Shown in pieces: positions 45,866-54,794 of a stretch of 64,000 nucleotides of DNA. Position numbers and translations under genes: made by a program. Origin of the DNA: Flavobacteriaceae bacterium CG2_30_34_30 (lineage in GTDB: Bacteria; Bacteroidota; Bacteroidia; Flavobacteriales; Flavobacteriaceae); the NCBI GenBank assembly GCA_001873105.1, contig MNYN01000001.1, positions 1 through 64,000 on the forward strand, given 5' to 3'. How positions within the stretch are numbered: the first letter of the stretch is position 1; each line of letters starts with the position of its first letter. The notes under the pieces are model-generated. The model did not search any database, was not told where the DNA came from, and was given only the letters and a program-made list of their open reading frames with translations.

Positions 45866-45885
45866 TAACTACAACGATGTAGTTA
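45866..45885. promoter_or_regulatory. Inverted repeat TAACTACA-ACGA-TGTAGTTA
   Basis: Perfect 8-bp arms with a four-base centre, about 160 bp upstream of the T9SS gene start. The minus strand contains ACTACATCG, the same core as in the direct repeats at 45988-46020, so one protein may bind both. Confidence 0.55.
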
Positions 45886-45987
45886 TATTAATTTACTTGT
45901 AATAAATGGGGGTGTATCCTTTAAATAATAAGATTTTGTATATGTTAAAGTTTTAAATTAACAGGAAAAAGTGCTTAATAAAGTTAA

Positions 45988-46020
45988 GATGTAGTGGCGA
46001 TGTAGTGGTAATGTATGGGT
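45988..46020. promoter_or_regulatory. Three tandem 11-bp direct repeats (GATGTAGTGGn)
   Basis: GATGTAGTGGC, GATGTAGTGGT and the degenerate AATGTATGGGT follow each other without gaps. An 11-bp period places each unit on the same DNA face, as expected for cooperative binding by a regulator. They lie 22 bp past the stop codon of the propeller/LuxR regulator. Confidence 0.6.
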
Positions 46021-46042
46021 AAAACCGGCAAATGTAATATGG

Positions 46043-48859
46043 TTAAATATCTAAAATATAATTAGTTAAATTAGTTTCATTGGGTAAGTTCATTTTTTTT
46101 CGTAATCGATACCTTTTAATCTCTACGCTTTTTGGTGAAATATTAAAAAGTGGTGCAATTTCTTTGGAAGAAAGATTAAGTCTTAAATACGCACACAATC
46201 TAAGATCATCTGGAGTTAATGCAGGGTGGTTTGTTTTTATTTTTTTAAAAAAATCTTTATCAGCATTATTAAATGCTTCTTCAAAAAATTTCCAGTCATC
46301 ATTGCTGTTTAAATTTTTATCTATTATTTTCACTACTTTTTTAATATCTTTTTGATCTTGTGTAAATTGGTTTATTTCTGATTTAATACTATTTAGAAAT
46401 TCATTTTTTTTAATAAGACTCATTGTTGAAATAGCAAGCTCTCTATTTTTACCTTCAATATCTTGTAACAATTTTTCATTTTTTAGTTTCATTAATGCTC
46501 TTTTATTTTCAGATTCTTTTAGAGCTAACTCTCTTTTGTTTTTTACCTCAATTTTGCGCCGTTGTTTTTTATAGTACGTTTTATAGATATTATGAATAAT
46601 AATAATGGATATAATAAGCAATATGCAATAAAGGATTAGCATGCTATTAGAAAGATAAAATGGTCTATTAATTCTAAAAGGATAAATAGATATATTTGAA
46701 AAATTATCCTCTCCAATTCTGCCCTTTACCATAAACTCATAATTTCCGTAAGGGAGGTTATTAAAGGTGGCTTCACTACTGATCTGCCAAGAGCTCCAAT
46801 CTTCCATTAAACCATTTAATTTATATTGATACTCTGAAGTATAATATTTTTCGAAAGCAGTTATACTAAAATTAAAATAAATATTGTTGTTTTTGTTTTC
46901 TAATTCAGGTAGTTCTTTTAATGATAAATGAAATGGCGGTTTATTGATTTGGTTAGCTGTTACTTTGTGTATAGTAAGCGAAGGATTTTGTTTTCTGCTA
47001 TAAAATTGTTTTAAATCCAGTAAAAAATAACCTTGCGCATTTCCAAAAAGGTAATTATCATCTTTGTATTCAATAACATTTTCATAGCCAAGCATAGCAT
47101 TTCTAGTGCTATTGGGAATGGGAATAGACAATATTTCTTGGGTTTTACTAACTTTACTTTGAGAAATATAATTTATAAATTGATCTGTAAAATTCCATAT
47201 AGCTAATCCATCATTTGAAACTACTAATTTACCTGAGGTATAACTTGAAGTGTCGTAAAGATTGCTAAAAAATAAGTCTTTTTCAAAAGCTTTTAGTGAA
47301 TTATTGTATTTCCAAATTCCTTTTTCATAAGCATAATAAACGCCATCTTTGTTTTTTACTAGACTTGAATAAAGACCTTTTTCAACAGAATTATCTTTTT
47401 GAATATTTGTTATATTGTTGAAGTCCTCATCCACAGTTAGGGTATAAATTCCTTTGTATTCGTGAGCAACTAATAGTGTATTTGAGTTTACAAATTCTAT
47501 AAACTTAGAGGACATTTTAAAGCCAGTGAGGGTATTTCTATACCGCCATTCTCCTTTAATTTTTTCCAAAAGACTCACTCCTTGATAATTTCCTTGTAAT
47601 AGCAAATTTTTATTTGCATCAACGGTTTTAAAACACCATGTGCCAAGGTTTTCTGAAATTTTCTTTAGCGTTGTATCTTCCACAATAAATGTGCCTTCAT
47701 GGTGGCCACAAAAAAGTGTGTTGTCATAAACAAATAAGGACCATACTTGTCCTACAGAAGAATCAATTAAATTAAATTTGCTAGTATAATCATCGCTTAG
47801 TAAACGATAAAATAATCCTTGATTTGTGCCTAAATACAATTTATTGTCAAAAACAGCCGAAGCGTACACAGTACCTAATTTTCCACTATCATCATTAAAT
47901 ATTTTTATAGAAGATTTTAAATTAAGGCAATCAATTCCATTATCAAGTCCTAACCAAATATTTCCTATTTCATCTTCAAAAATTGAAAGCACCGTGTTGT
48001 TGCTCAAGCTTTGATTTTTAGTTATTTGAAAGTCGATTGACCCTTCTTTATTTAAGTAAATCACACCTTGCGATATGGTACCCAATATAATATCTCCAGA
48101 TTTTGTTTGTAAGCTAGTGTAAACATTTAATGAGTTTAAAAAATTTGCATTATGATCCCATAATTTGGGATTTTCTTCTAAAGTATAAATGCCTTTTGAA
48201 TTGGTTTGGACTAAAATGGTATGGTTAATTTTATAAATATTAATGATTAAGTTTTCTTTAAAAATGGGGTGGTCTGATACAAGTTCTGTTTGAGCGTTGG
48301 AGAGTTTGAATATGCCTGCTTTGGGTTTGCTTATATAAATGTCAGTTTCAATTTGAAACATTTTTGTGATACCTTCTTCCGAGTGAATTTTTTGGATTTC
48401 GCCATTTTGAAGGTTATAGATATAGATGGAATTTAAAGATTGAAACAGCAAAAAGTTAACGTAATGTAAAATAGTCCAAAATTGTTCATCTTCCGACATT
48501 TCATTTTCAAGGCCTTTGCTAAGGGAGGTGTATTTTAATGTCCCAGTTTCTTGTCTTTCCCAAAATCCAAACTCTTTATAACACCCGGTATAAATTTTTT
48601 GGTTAAGTACAAATACAGATCTTATTATACTTTTATTTGGCGATGGATAAAGATTCCATGAGTCTCCATTAAATTCTAATAAACCTTTATTGTTTGCTAC
48701 ATATATGAGTTTATCGTCTCCTTGACTTATAGACCAATTTTGATTATCAGCTTGATAGTCTTTTGAGGAAAAGGAAATTAATGGAGGAAGTTCTTGAGAA
48801 GAAGTCTTATTCCAAAATAAAAAAATCAAAAAATAAATAAAAAAGTATTTTACCTTCAA
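46043..48859 (-). CDS. Membrane-spanning propeller/Y_Y_Y regulator with LuxR-type HTH
   Basis: A 938-residue sensor-regulator: signal peptide (1-21), two-component-regulator propeller repeats (about 25-620: IFEDEIGNIWLGLDNGIDCL), a Y_Y_Y domain (about 640-735: YQYKLNGLMEDWSSW, FNNLPYGNYEF), one transmembrane helix (about 738-762), a coiled coil, and a LuxR-like HTH (about 875-938: PALTPDDLRLCAYLRL then SSKEIAPLFNISPKSVEIKRYRLRKKM). There is no histidine kinase or receiver, so a periplasmic glycan would be read out directly by a membrane-bound DNA-binding domain, as in SusR-like regulators. It probably controls this locus. Confidence 0.9.
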   Translation of the reverse strand: MKVKYFFIYFLIFLFWNKTSSQELPPLISFSSKDYQADNQNWSISQGDDKLIYVANNKGLLEFNGDSWNLYPSPNKSIIRSVFVLNQKIYTGCYKEFGFWERQETGTLKYTSLSKGLENEMSEDEQFWTILHYVNFLLFQSLNSIYIYNLQNGEIQKIHSEEGITKMFQIETDIYISKPKAGIFKLSNAQTELVSDHPIFKENLIINIYKINHTILVQTNSKGIYTLEENPKLWDHNANFLNSLNVYTSLQTKSGDIILGTISQGVIYLNKEGSIDFQITKNQSLSNNTVLSIFEDEIGNIWLGLDNGIDCLNLKSSIKIFNDDSGKLGTVYASAVFDNKLYLGTNQGLFYRLLSDDYTSKFNLIDSSVGQVWSLFVYDNTLFCGHHEGTFIVEDTTLKKISENLGTWCFKTVDANKNLLLQGNYQGVSLLEKIKGEWRYRNTLTGFKMSSKFIEFVNSNTLLVAHEYKGIYTLTVDEDFNNITNIQKDNSVEKGLYSSLVKNKDGVYYAYEKGIWKYNNSLKAFEKDLFFSNLYDTSSYTSGKLVVSNDGLAIWNFTDQFINYISQSKVSKTQEILSIPIPNSTRNAMLGYENVIEYKDDNYLFGNAQGYFLLDLKQFYSRKQNPSLTIHKVTANQINKPPFHLSLKELPELENKNNNIYFNFSITAFEKYYTSEYQYKLNGLMEDWSSWQISSEATFNNLPYGNYEFMVKGRIGEDNFSNISIYPFRINRPFYLSNSMLILYCILLIISIIIIHNIYKTYYKKQRRKIEVKNKRELALKESENKRALMKLKNEKLLQDIEGKNRELAISTMSLIKKNEFLNSIKSEINQFTQDQKDIKKVVKIIDKNLNSNDDWKFFEEAFNNADKDFFKKIKTNHPALTPDDLRLCAYLRLNLSSKEIAPLFNISPKSVEIKRYRLRKKMNLPNETNLTNYILDI

Positions 48860-48999
48860 AATTTTGAAACTTAGTAAACAAATATACTTATTTTTATAAT
48901 TAGCTATATGTATATTTTTTTTTAATATCAGAGAAATTAAGGTAGGTCACAAATTAACAATAATCTTAAAATCATTTTGAAACTACTTTATAAGTAATG

Positions 49000-49932
49000 T
49001 TAGTAAAAAAAATTTTTGTTTTTCAAAATAAGTTTTGGGTTTCTGTTTTCATTATATAAACCCCAGTGTTTTTCAGGCTCCATGGCATCATTAGAACCCT
49101 TCCAAGATTCGTCAAATGCTTCAAAAACAAAGGTCAGAATTTTCTCTTGCTCACTCCATTTCATCAAATCTTTTATATAAATTTCCTGTAATTCCTCACT
49201 TACATTGTGTGGTAGAATACCATTTCCATTTGAGTTTGTTGCCCAACCGGCCTCGGTGATTATTACTGGTTTATGGCAAAATTTTGATGCGACAGCGTGA
49301 TAGTTTTGTTGTGTTACTTGAAGTGCATCGTGTATGTTTTTATACTCCCACACGGGATAGGAATGAATGGAAATAAAATCAATTTCAGCGACTAAGGGCT
49401 CTAATTTGTTTAACCACGGCACATAATTTTCACAAAAAGTGACTGGTTGTTTGGCTCCATTTTTTACCATTCGCACATATTTAATGACACTTTCTACAGA
49501 AACATAGTGATCTGTCCACTCCGCACAAGCTTCATTTCCCACAGAAAGTGCACATATTGTTTCAGGATATTGATTTGCAAATGAAATTAACTTATTGATT
49601 TGTGCCTTATTATATTTTTTATTTTGCTTTAATATTTCTTCTGAATAAACACCGCCCCAGGGACATCCAAAATTATTCATCTCGGCTACAATATAAGCGC
49701 CTAAAAGAACTTTAAAATTCATTTTTTCCTTTTTAATGACTTTTAAAACTGTTTTTGCGTGGAGGTCACAATCATAAATTCTCAAATATTTCCAGTGATT
49801 TTGAAGTAATTCTAAGTCTTCTTTTACTTCTTGATAAGTGGGGTATTCCCCTCCGGGTTGTTGCCCTTGCCTAAATCCTGAATAGCAAATGGCATTGCCG
49901 GATTGTAATTGTAGAGCCTTATATAAATTCAT
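49000..49932 (-). CDS. GH17 family beta-1,3-glucanase, cytoplasmic form
   Basis: A 310-residue TIM-barrel GH17 with the acid/base Glu134 (LSVGNEACAEW) and nucleophile Glu227 (ITEAGWAT). It has no signal peptide, starting MNLYKALQLQSGNAICYSGF, so it should be cytoplasmic. It is closest in wording to the lipoprotein GH17 at 54795-56069 (GEYPTYQEVKEDLELL against PTVEQLKEDLKIL). It is last gene of the run and overlaps the preceding GH17 stop by 1 bp. Hydrolysis or transglycosylation of imported laminari-oligosaccharides is likely. Confidence 0.88.
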   Translation of the reverse strand: MNLYKALQLQSGNAICYSGFRQGQQPGGEYPTYQEVKEDLELLQNHWKYLRIYDCDLHAKTVLKVIKKEKMNFKVLLGAYIVAEMNNFGCPWGGVYSEEILKQNKKYNKAQINKLISFANQYPETICALSVGNEACAEWTDHYVSVESVIKYVRMVKNGAKQPVTFCENYVPWLNKLEPLVAEIDFISIHSYPVWEYKNIHDALQVTQQNYHAVASKFCHKPVIITEAGWATNSNGNGILPHNVSEELQEIYIKDLMKWSEQEKILTFVFEAFDESWKGSNDAMEPEKHWGLYNENRNPKLILKNKNFFY

Positions 49933-50849
49933 TAAAATTTCATTTTTTCATTTTTATCCCAAATACCCCAATAGGCACCCACATCACCTTCGGCACCCTC
50001 TTTCCAAGATTCATCAAAGGAGGAAAAGTAAAACACTTCAATACCGTTAGCTTGCGCCCAAAGTTGTGTTCTTATAAAATAATTTAAGGCATTCATATAG
50101 GATGGTGTAGCACCTTTAAAGCCATTGCCTTGACTGGGCCAGCCTGTTTCTGTGATAATGACTCTTTTGCCATTTCCGGCGGCTTTAGCTTGATGATACA
50201 TTTGATTCATATGGTGTAAGGAATACTCAAACGGGCAGCCTTCCCAATAAGGATAACAGTTGGTGAGTATCACATCACATGCCTCAGTAATGCGAGGACG
50301 TGCTGAAAATTCATAATAAGCATCTACATAGCCCACAGGTATGTTTTTTGGGATGGCATTTTTCACTTGATACAAAAAATCTAGTAGTTCATCTTCACTC
50401 AAGTCTTTGCGGTACATCACTTCGTTGCCCACCGCTGCAATATCAACAAGTCCTTTGTTAGAGAGTTCAATTAAGCCTTCAATTTCGCGTTTGTTAATTT
50501 CTGGATTATCACCCAGCCAAGCTCCTACCAGTGTTTTTAAGCCCATTTTTTTGGCAATTTTTGGAATGTTCTCGTTACCATCTGTACAAGAAAAAGACCG
50601 AACCCAATTAGATACCGGTTGAAGAATTTTCATACGGCGATGCACCTGAGCTTCACTTATGATATCTCCGGGTTGTTGGCCATCTTCATATAAACTGAAA
50701 CAAAAACCGTGAATACCACTATTTAAAATTTTATGGAGCAATGCTTTAAGTTCTTTTTCTGAAGATGCTTCAGGAAACTTAATTTCTTTAAACTTTAAAA
50801 GGTATTCGAGCCACCCACCTTCTAAAACTCTTTCTTTTCTGTATGACAT
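49932..50849 (-). CDS. GH17-like beta-glucanase, cytoplasmic, paralogue of the transporter-fused domain
   Basis: A 305-residue GH17 with acid/base Glu143 (AVGNEVMYR) and nucleophile Glu234 (ITETGWPSQG). It has no signal peptide. It aligns along its whole length, including the 45-residue N-terminal prefix, with residues about 495-792 of the preceding transporter fusion (GIHGFCFSLYEDGQQPGD against GLHGICFSPYQENQNPGD; NIPVGYVDAYYEF against DIPVGYVDVYYEF). The stand-alone and fused copies are therefore duplicates. It starts 25 bp after the fusion gene. Confidence 0.88.
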   Translation of the reverse strand: MSYRKERVLEGGWLEYLLKFKEIKFPEASSEKELKALLHKILNSGIHGFCFSLYEDGQQPGDIISEAQVHRRMKILQPVSNWVRSFSCTDGNENIPKIAKKMGLKTLVGAWLGDNPEINKREIEGLIELSNKGLVDIAAVGNEVMYRKDLSEDELLDFLYQVKNAIPKNIPVGYVDAYYEFSARPRITEACDVILTNCYPYWEGCPFEYSLHHMNQMYHQAKAAGNGKRVIITETGWPSQGNGFKGATPSYMNALNYFIRTQLWAQANGIEVFYFSSFDESWKEGAEGDVGAYWGIWDKNEKMKF

Positions 50850-50874
50850 ACTATGGTTGTTTTTATATTAAATT

Positions 50875-53253
50875 TTAATCTTTTGTAAATTTAAATTTTT
50901 CATGAACGTCCCAAAGACCCCAGGAGGTTCCTGCCCACCCTTCATCGTGTATTTTCCAAGACTCATCAAATGAAGAGAAATAGAATAAGTCTACGTTGGC
51001 GTGATTGGCCCAATGTTGAATATTTATGAAATACTTCATCACATTTGTTTTTGATGGAACAGCTTCTTCTTCCACTTTTCCTTTGCCGGGCCAACCTGTT
51101 TCTGAGATAACTACTTTTTTATTTTGGGCAATTTCTTGTGTTTTTTGATACATTTCCTGAAGGTATAAGCCGGCATAGTCAATTTGCGCACCTTCCCAAA
51201 AAGGATAGCAATTAATCATAACTACTTCACAAACTTCAATAAGTGCCGGGCGGTTATAAAATTCATAATACACATCGACATAACCCACCGGAATATCTTT
51301 CGCTTTGTTTTTTACTTGTTTGATGTAATTGATGAGTTTTTCTTCCTGTTGGTCTCCTCTAAAGAGCACTTCATTACCAACTGAAGCCATATCTATCAAC
51401 CCTTGTTCGATTAAATTTATAAGCGATTGAATTTCTAGATTGTTTTTTTCATCATTTTTACTTATCCAGGCACCCATGAGTATTTTGAAACCCATTTCTT
51501 TGGCAATGGCAGGTATTTTTTCGTGACCGTTTGTACACGAAAAAACCCTCACCCACTCACTATGTGGTTTCAAAACAGCAAGTCGTTTTCTTATTTGTTT
51601 TTCCGAGATAAAGTCGCCGGGATTTTGATTTTCTTGATAAGGACTAAAACAAATTCCGTGCAATCCTTTTTCAAATGTTTCAGTGAAGTGAGCTTGTAAA
51701 AGCTCTGCATCGAGTGAATCTACATCAATGGGTGTGCTGTAGTAGTTTGGAAATCTGTCGAGAACCTCAGCTTTTGTAAAACCTTTTATATTGATTTCGG
51801 GTATAATTCTTGCGGCTCCATATCCTGAAGGTTTTGGTTTTTTTCTTCGGGCTAATTCAGCTTGAATTTCATTGGCTCGCTGCTCGGTTAAATCATAATT
51901 GCGCATTACAAACATGGCGATGAGGGTTCCCATAATTGGAATACCCGAATAGAAAAGGCGCAACCCAGTTACAGCACCTTCTGTTTGTGATTCTGCACCA
52001 GGGACAAAGCCCACAGCTGAGATGATGACCCCGCTCAACAAGCCTGCAATGGCAAAACCAAATTTCACCATCCACCAATAGATGGCTCCAAAAATGCCTT
52101 CTCTTCTTTTTCCGGTGTTTAATTCATCTAAATCACAAACATCTGCTGTCATTGACATCATTAGGGTAAATAAACTTCCTATTCCAAAGGAAAAGAAGGG
52201 TAATGCAAAAATAAACATATAAGGTTTGCCGGGAATGAATAAAAACCACAGTAAGATGTATCCAATGATGGAGATTCCTTGCGACCAAAGAAAAGCATTT
52301 TTTTTGCCCATTATCCGAGACATTTTGGCTACAATGGGAATTACTAAAAACGTTGTAACTACAGCACCCAAACTACCAAAGAGTGTAGGCCAAATGCCAG
52401 CAGCTTCGGCATTTCCATTAAACAAATGATAGACAACAATAAAAAATGAAAAGGCAGCAATGGTGTTAAACGCATTGAAAATAAGAAATGTAGAAATACA
52501 GAGCTTTCTGAATGGTACTGAAGAAAAAGCTTCTTTAAAACCAATTAGGATTTGTTTAAAACTACTTCCAATAGTTTTGAAGGTAATAGGGGTTAGTGAG
52601 TTATTATTTTTTGTTGACTTGCTTTTAATAAAAAAAGCTGGCATCATCGCTAATATAGTACAACTAACACCCACCCAAATTGCAAGGGTGCGGGTTGCTG
52701 TATCTGCATTTGGAAACCATTCCGGGTCATACATTACTACCCAAAACCAGGGGGCGATAACCCACGCCCACTGGCCAATCCATTGAGCAACGGCCATAAT
52801 GTTTGTACGCTCATGAAAATTATCACTCATTTCATAACCCATTGCCACATAGGGCACACTAAAAATGGTTAAGCCTAAATAAAACACAAAAGACCAAAGC
52901 AAAAAATAATAAAAATTGTAATACATGCCATTTTCACGATACAATTGCCACATGATGATAAAGGAAATGCCCATGAGTATAGAACCAATAAAAACATACT
53001 GCCGCCTACGTCCCCAAACAGAGCGTGTATTGTCTGAAATAAAGCCCATTATGGGGTCTGTAATGGAATCAAATACTCTGGGTAAGAAAAACAAAATGCC
53101 CCACATCCATCCAGGAAAACCAAGATCTTGTACAAGCACCACCATAAAGATTCCCAATGCCGCCGGAAACATTTGATTTGCTAACATTCCCAAGCCAAAG
53201 GCCACTTTTTGACCAAATGCTACTTTACCGAGATTGCTTACTTGTTTTTCCAT
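50875..53253 (-). CDS. Sugar:cation symporter (MFS/GPH type) fused to a GH17 domain
   Basis: A 792-residue fusion. Residues 1-455 are a 12-helix GPH/MelB-type permease (RVFDSITDPIMGFISDNTRS, WGRRRQYV, ISTFLIFNAFNTIAAFSFF) ending near Met447. After a basic linker (about 456-495), residues about 495-792 form a GH17 domain with acid/base Glu628 (SVGNEVLFRG) and nucleophile Glu718 (ISETGWPGKG). Both ends of such permeases face the cytoplasm, so the enzyme should too. It would hydrolyse or transfer beta-1,3-glucan oligosaccharides as they enter. The frame is continuous; no frameshift is seen at the joint. Confidence 0.9.
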   Translation of the reverse strand: MEKQVSNLGKVAFGQKVAFGLGMLANQMFPAALGIFMVVLVQDLGFPGWMWGILFFLPRVFDSITDPIMGFISDNTRSVWGRRRQYVFIGSILMGISFIIMWQLYRENGMYYNFYYFLLWSFVFYLGLTIFSVPYVAMGYEMSDNFHERTNIMAVAQWIGQWAWVIAPWFWVVMYDPEWFPNADTATRTLAIWVGVSCTILAMMPAFFIKSKSTKNNNSLTPITFKTIGSSFKQILIGFKEAFSSVPFRKLCISTFLIFNAFNTIAAFSFFIVVYHLFNGNAEAAGIWPTLFGSLGAVVTTFLVIPIVAKMSRIMGKKNAFLWSQGISIIGYILLWFLFIPGKPYMFIFALPFFSFGIGSLFTLMMSMTADVCDLDELNTGKRREGIFGAIYWWMVKFGFAIAGLLSGVIISAVGFVPGAESQTEGAVTGLRLFYSGIPIMGTLIAMFVMRNYDLTEQRANEIQAELARRKKPKPSGYGAARIIPEINIKGFTKAEVLDRFPNYYSTPIDVDSLDAELLQAHFTETFEKGLHGICFSPYQENQNPGDFISEKQIRKRLAVLKPHSEWVRVFSCTNGHEKIPAIAKEMGFKILMGAWISKNDEKNNLEIQSLINLIEQGLIDMASVGNEVLFRGDQQEEKLINYIKQVKNKAKDIPVGYVDVYYEFYNRPALIEVCEVVMINCYPFWEGAQIDYAGLYLQEMYQKTQEIAQNKKVVISETGWPGKGKVEEEAVPSKTNVMKYFINIQHWANHANVDLFYFSSFDESWKIHDEGWAGTSWGLWDVHEKFKFTKD

Positions 53254-53259
53254 TTCATT

Positions 53260-54786
53260 TTAGTTTGGATTTAGTACAATTGTTTGAAGGGCTTCACCGT
53301 CTATGGCGATTGTTTTAGTAAAATTTTCAAGTTGCAAATTGAAATTTTTAGCTTCTTTTTCCTGATTTAAAAGCACGACTACAAAACTGCCATCGGGGTT
53401 TTGGACAGCAGTAACTAGAAGTGTTGCATCAGTACTTTTCCAACCAATACGTTTTGCACCGGGTCTAATAAATTTGCTGAAATGAACCATGGTGTAATAC
53501 AAAGGGGTGAAATACACTTCGTTTTTTTCCGGATCTACAATCACTGGAGCAATACACCAGTTTTCAAACCAGTTGGGTCCTCCTTGTTTGTCGAGCACCA
53601 TATTCCAGTCTATCCAGCCGTTTACCCAGTTATTCAAACAGCCTATAATGTCTATCGCATAACGATATACGGGCACATATTTTGGGTGAAGATATTTTTT
53701 ATCTTCTGAGGCCCAAGTCCAGCCCCAGTCTGTGGCTTCTTTTTTCCAATACCAGGCATCATCATGCCAAACGGGCACTTGAGCATCAATACATGCCTCA
53801 GTTTGAATTAAATAATCATCATGGGCTTTTTGATGTGCATATTGCAATGCTTCCGGAAATACTTCAAAAGTACTTGCATACCAGTGAATGGCAGTTCCGT
53901 CAATGTATTTTGAGGATGCCTTATCAGCATACATCACATCTACCCATTTTTTGAGTTCATCACGATTTTGATCATAGCCTAAAATTTTTACATTTTCAAG
54001 TCCCTCATATTCCATTTTAGGACCTAAATATTTTTTGACAAAGTCGGTCATTTCTTGTGCTGTGTAGTGCATACTCTCCCAATTGTTTGAGTTGCCCAAA
54101 GGCTCATTTTCCAGGGTAATTCCCCAAATATCGATGCCTTCTGTTTGATAAGCCTGTATGTATTTTGCAAAATACAACGCCCAGCTGTCGTAATATTCCG
54201 GAAGAAGTTTTCCGCCAACCCAGTTGTTGTTGTCCTTCATGTATGGAGGCGCAGTCCAGGGAGAGGAGATGATTTTAAAGCCTTGCGGCGAAATGGCTTT
54301 GGCTTCTAATATCATGGGAATAATGTCATCTCTGTCTGGCTCAATAGAAAATTTTTCCAATTGAAAATCATCAGGGTCATCAGAATAGGCATATTGGCTT
54401 AATGAAAAATCACAGGAGTTAATGTGTGTGCGAGTCAAGGAATAGTTTGCTCCATTTTCACTAAAATAGGCTTCAAGAATTTTAGTTCTGTTTTCTTGAC
54501 TAAGTTGGTTGAGAAGATAGCCTGAGGCCTCGGTAAATGAGCCTCCAAAGCCTAGTATTTCCTGAAATGTTTCTTCAGGGTGAAGGCTGATATTGTTTTC
54601 TGAATTTTTCTGAGGAAATTCTGTAATAATTGCTAAATGATTTCCCGCTGAGGAAGTTTCATAGACTTCTATTTTCATTTTATTTGATTCTTGACAACTC
54701 ACAAAAGATAGCATAATGACAGAAGCCCAAATCAGATTTGGTAATTTACTAAGTGAAAACTGTATGCCATTAATCTTTAAATTCAT
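53260..54786 (-). CDS. GH30 family beta-glucanase lipoprotein (likely beta-1,6-glucosidase)
   Basis: A 508-residue lipoprotein (lipobox SFVSC near residue 31) with a GH30 barrel (ILGFGGSFTEASGYLL, IISSPWTAPPYMKDN) and catalytic Glu228 (LENEP) and Glu330 (QTEACID), plus the C-terminal beta domain (FSKFIRPGAKRIGW, VVVLLNQ). In laminarin loci GH30 enzymes remove beta-1,6-linked glucose branches; that is inferred here from context. It follows the GH17 lipoprotein by 8 bp and precedes the transporter fusion by 6 bp. Confidence 0.9.
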   Translation of the reverse strand: MNLKINGIQFSLSKLPNLIWASVIMLSFVSCQESNKMKIEVYETSSAGNHLAIITEFPQKNSENNISLHPEETFQEILGFGGSFTEASGYLLNQLSQENRTKILEAYFSENGANYSLTRTHINSCDFSLSQYAYSDDPDDFQLEKFSIEPDRDDIIPMILEAKAISPQGFKIISSPWTAPPYMKDNNNWVGGKLLPEYYDSWALYFAKYIQAYQTEGIDIWGITLENEPLGNSNNWESMHYTAQEMTDFVKKYLGPKMEYEGLENVKILGYDQNRDELKKWVDVMYADKASSKYIDGTAIHWYASTFEVFPEALQYAHQKAHDDYLIQTEACIDAQVPVWHDDAWYWKKEATDWGWTWASEDKKYLHPKYVPVYRYAIDIIGCLNNWVNGWIDWNMVLDKQGGPNWFENWCIAPVIVDPEKNEVYFTPLYYTMVHFSKFIRPGAKRIGWKSTDATLLVTAVQNPDGSFVVVLLNQEKEAKNFNLQLENFTKTIAIDGEALQTIVLNPN

Positions 54787-54794
54787 TTTAGTGG

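Larger units (their letters stand above)
45709..46042. other. 334-bp intergenic region with regulatory repeats
   Basis: A very AT-rich gap between the locus regulator gene and the T9SS pair. It contains an 8-bp inverted repeat (45866-45885) and three tandem 11-bp direct repeats (45988-46020) that share the core CTACATCG. Otherwise no gene or RNA fold is seen. This is the only long gap within the left half of the glucan locus. Confidence 0.7.
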
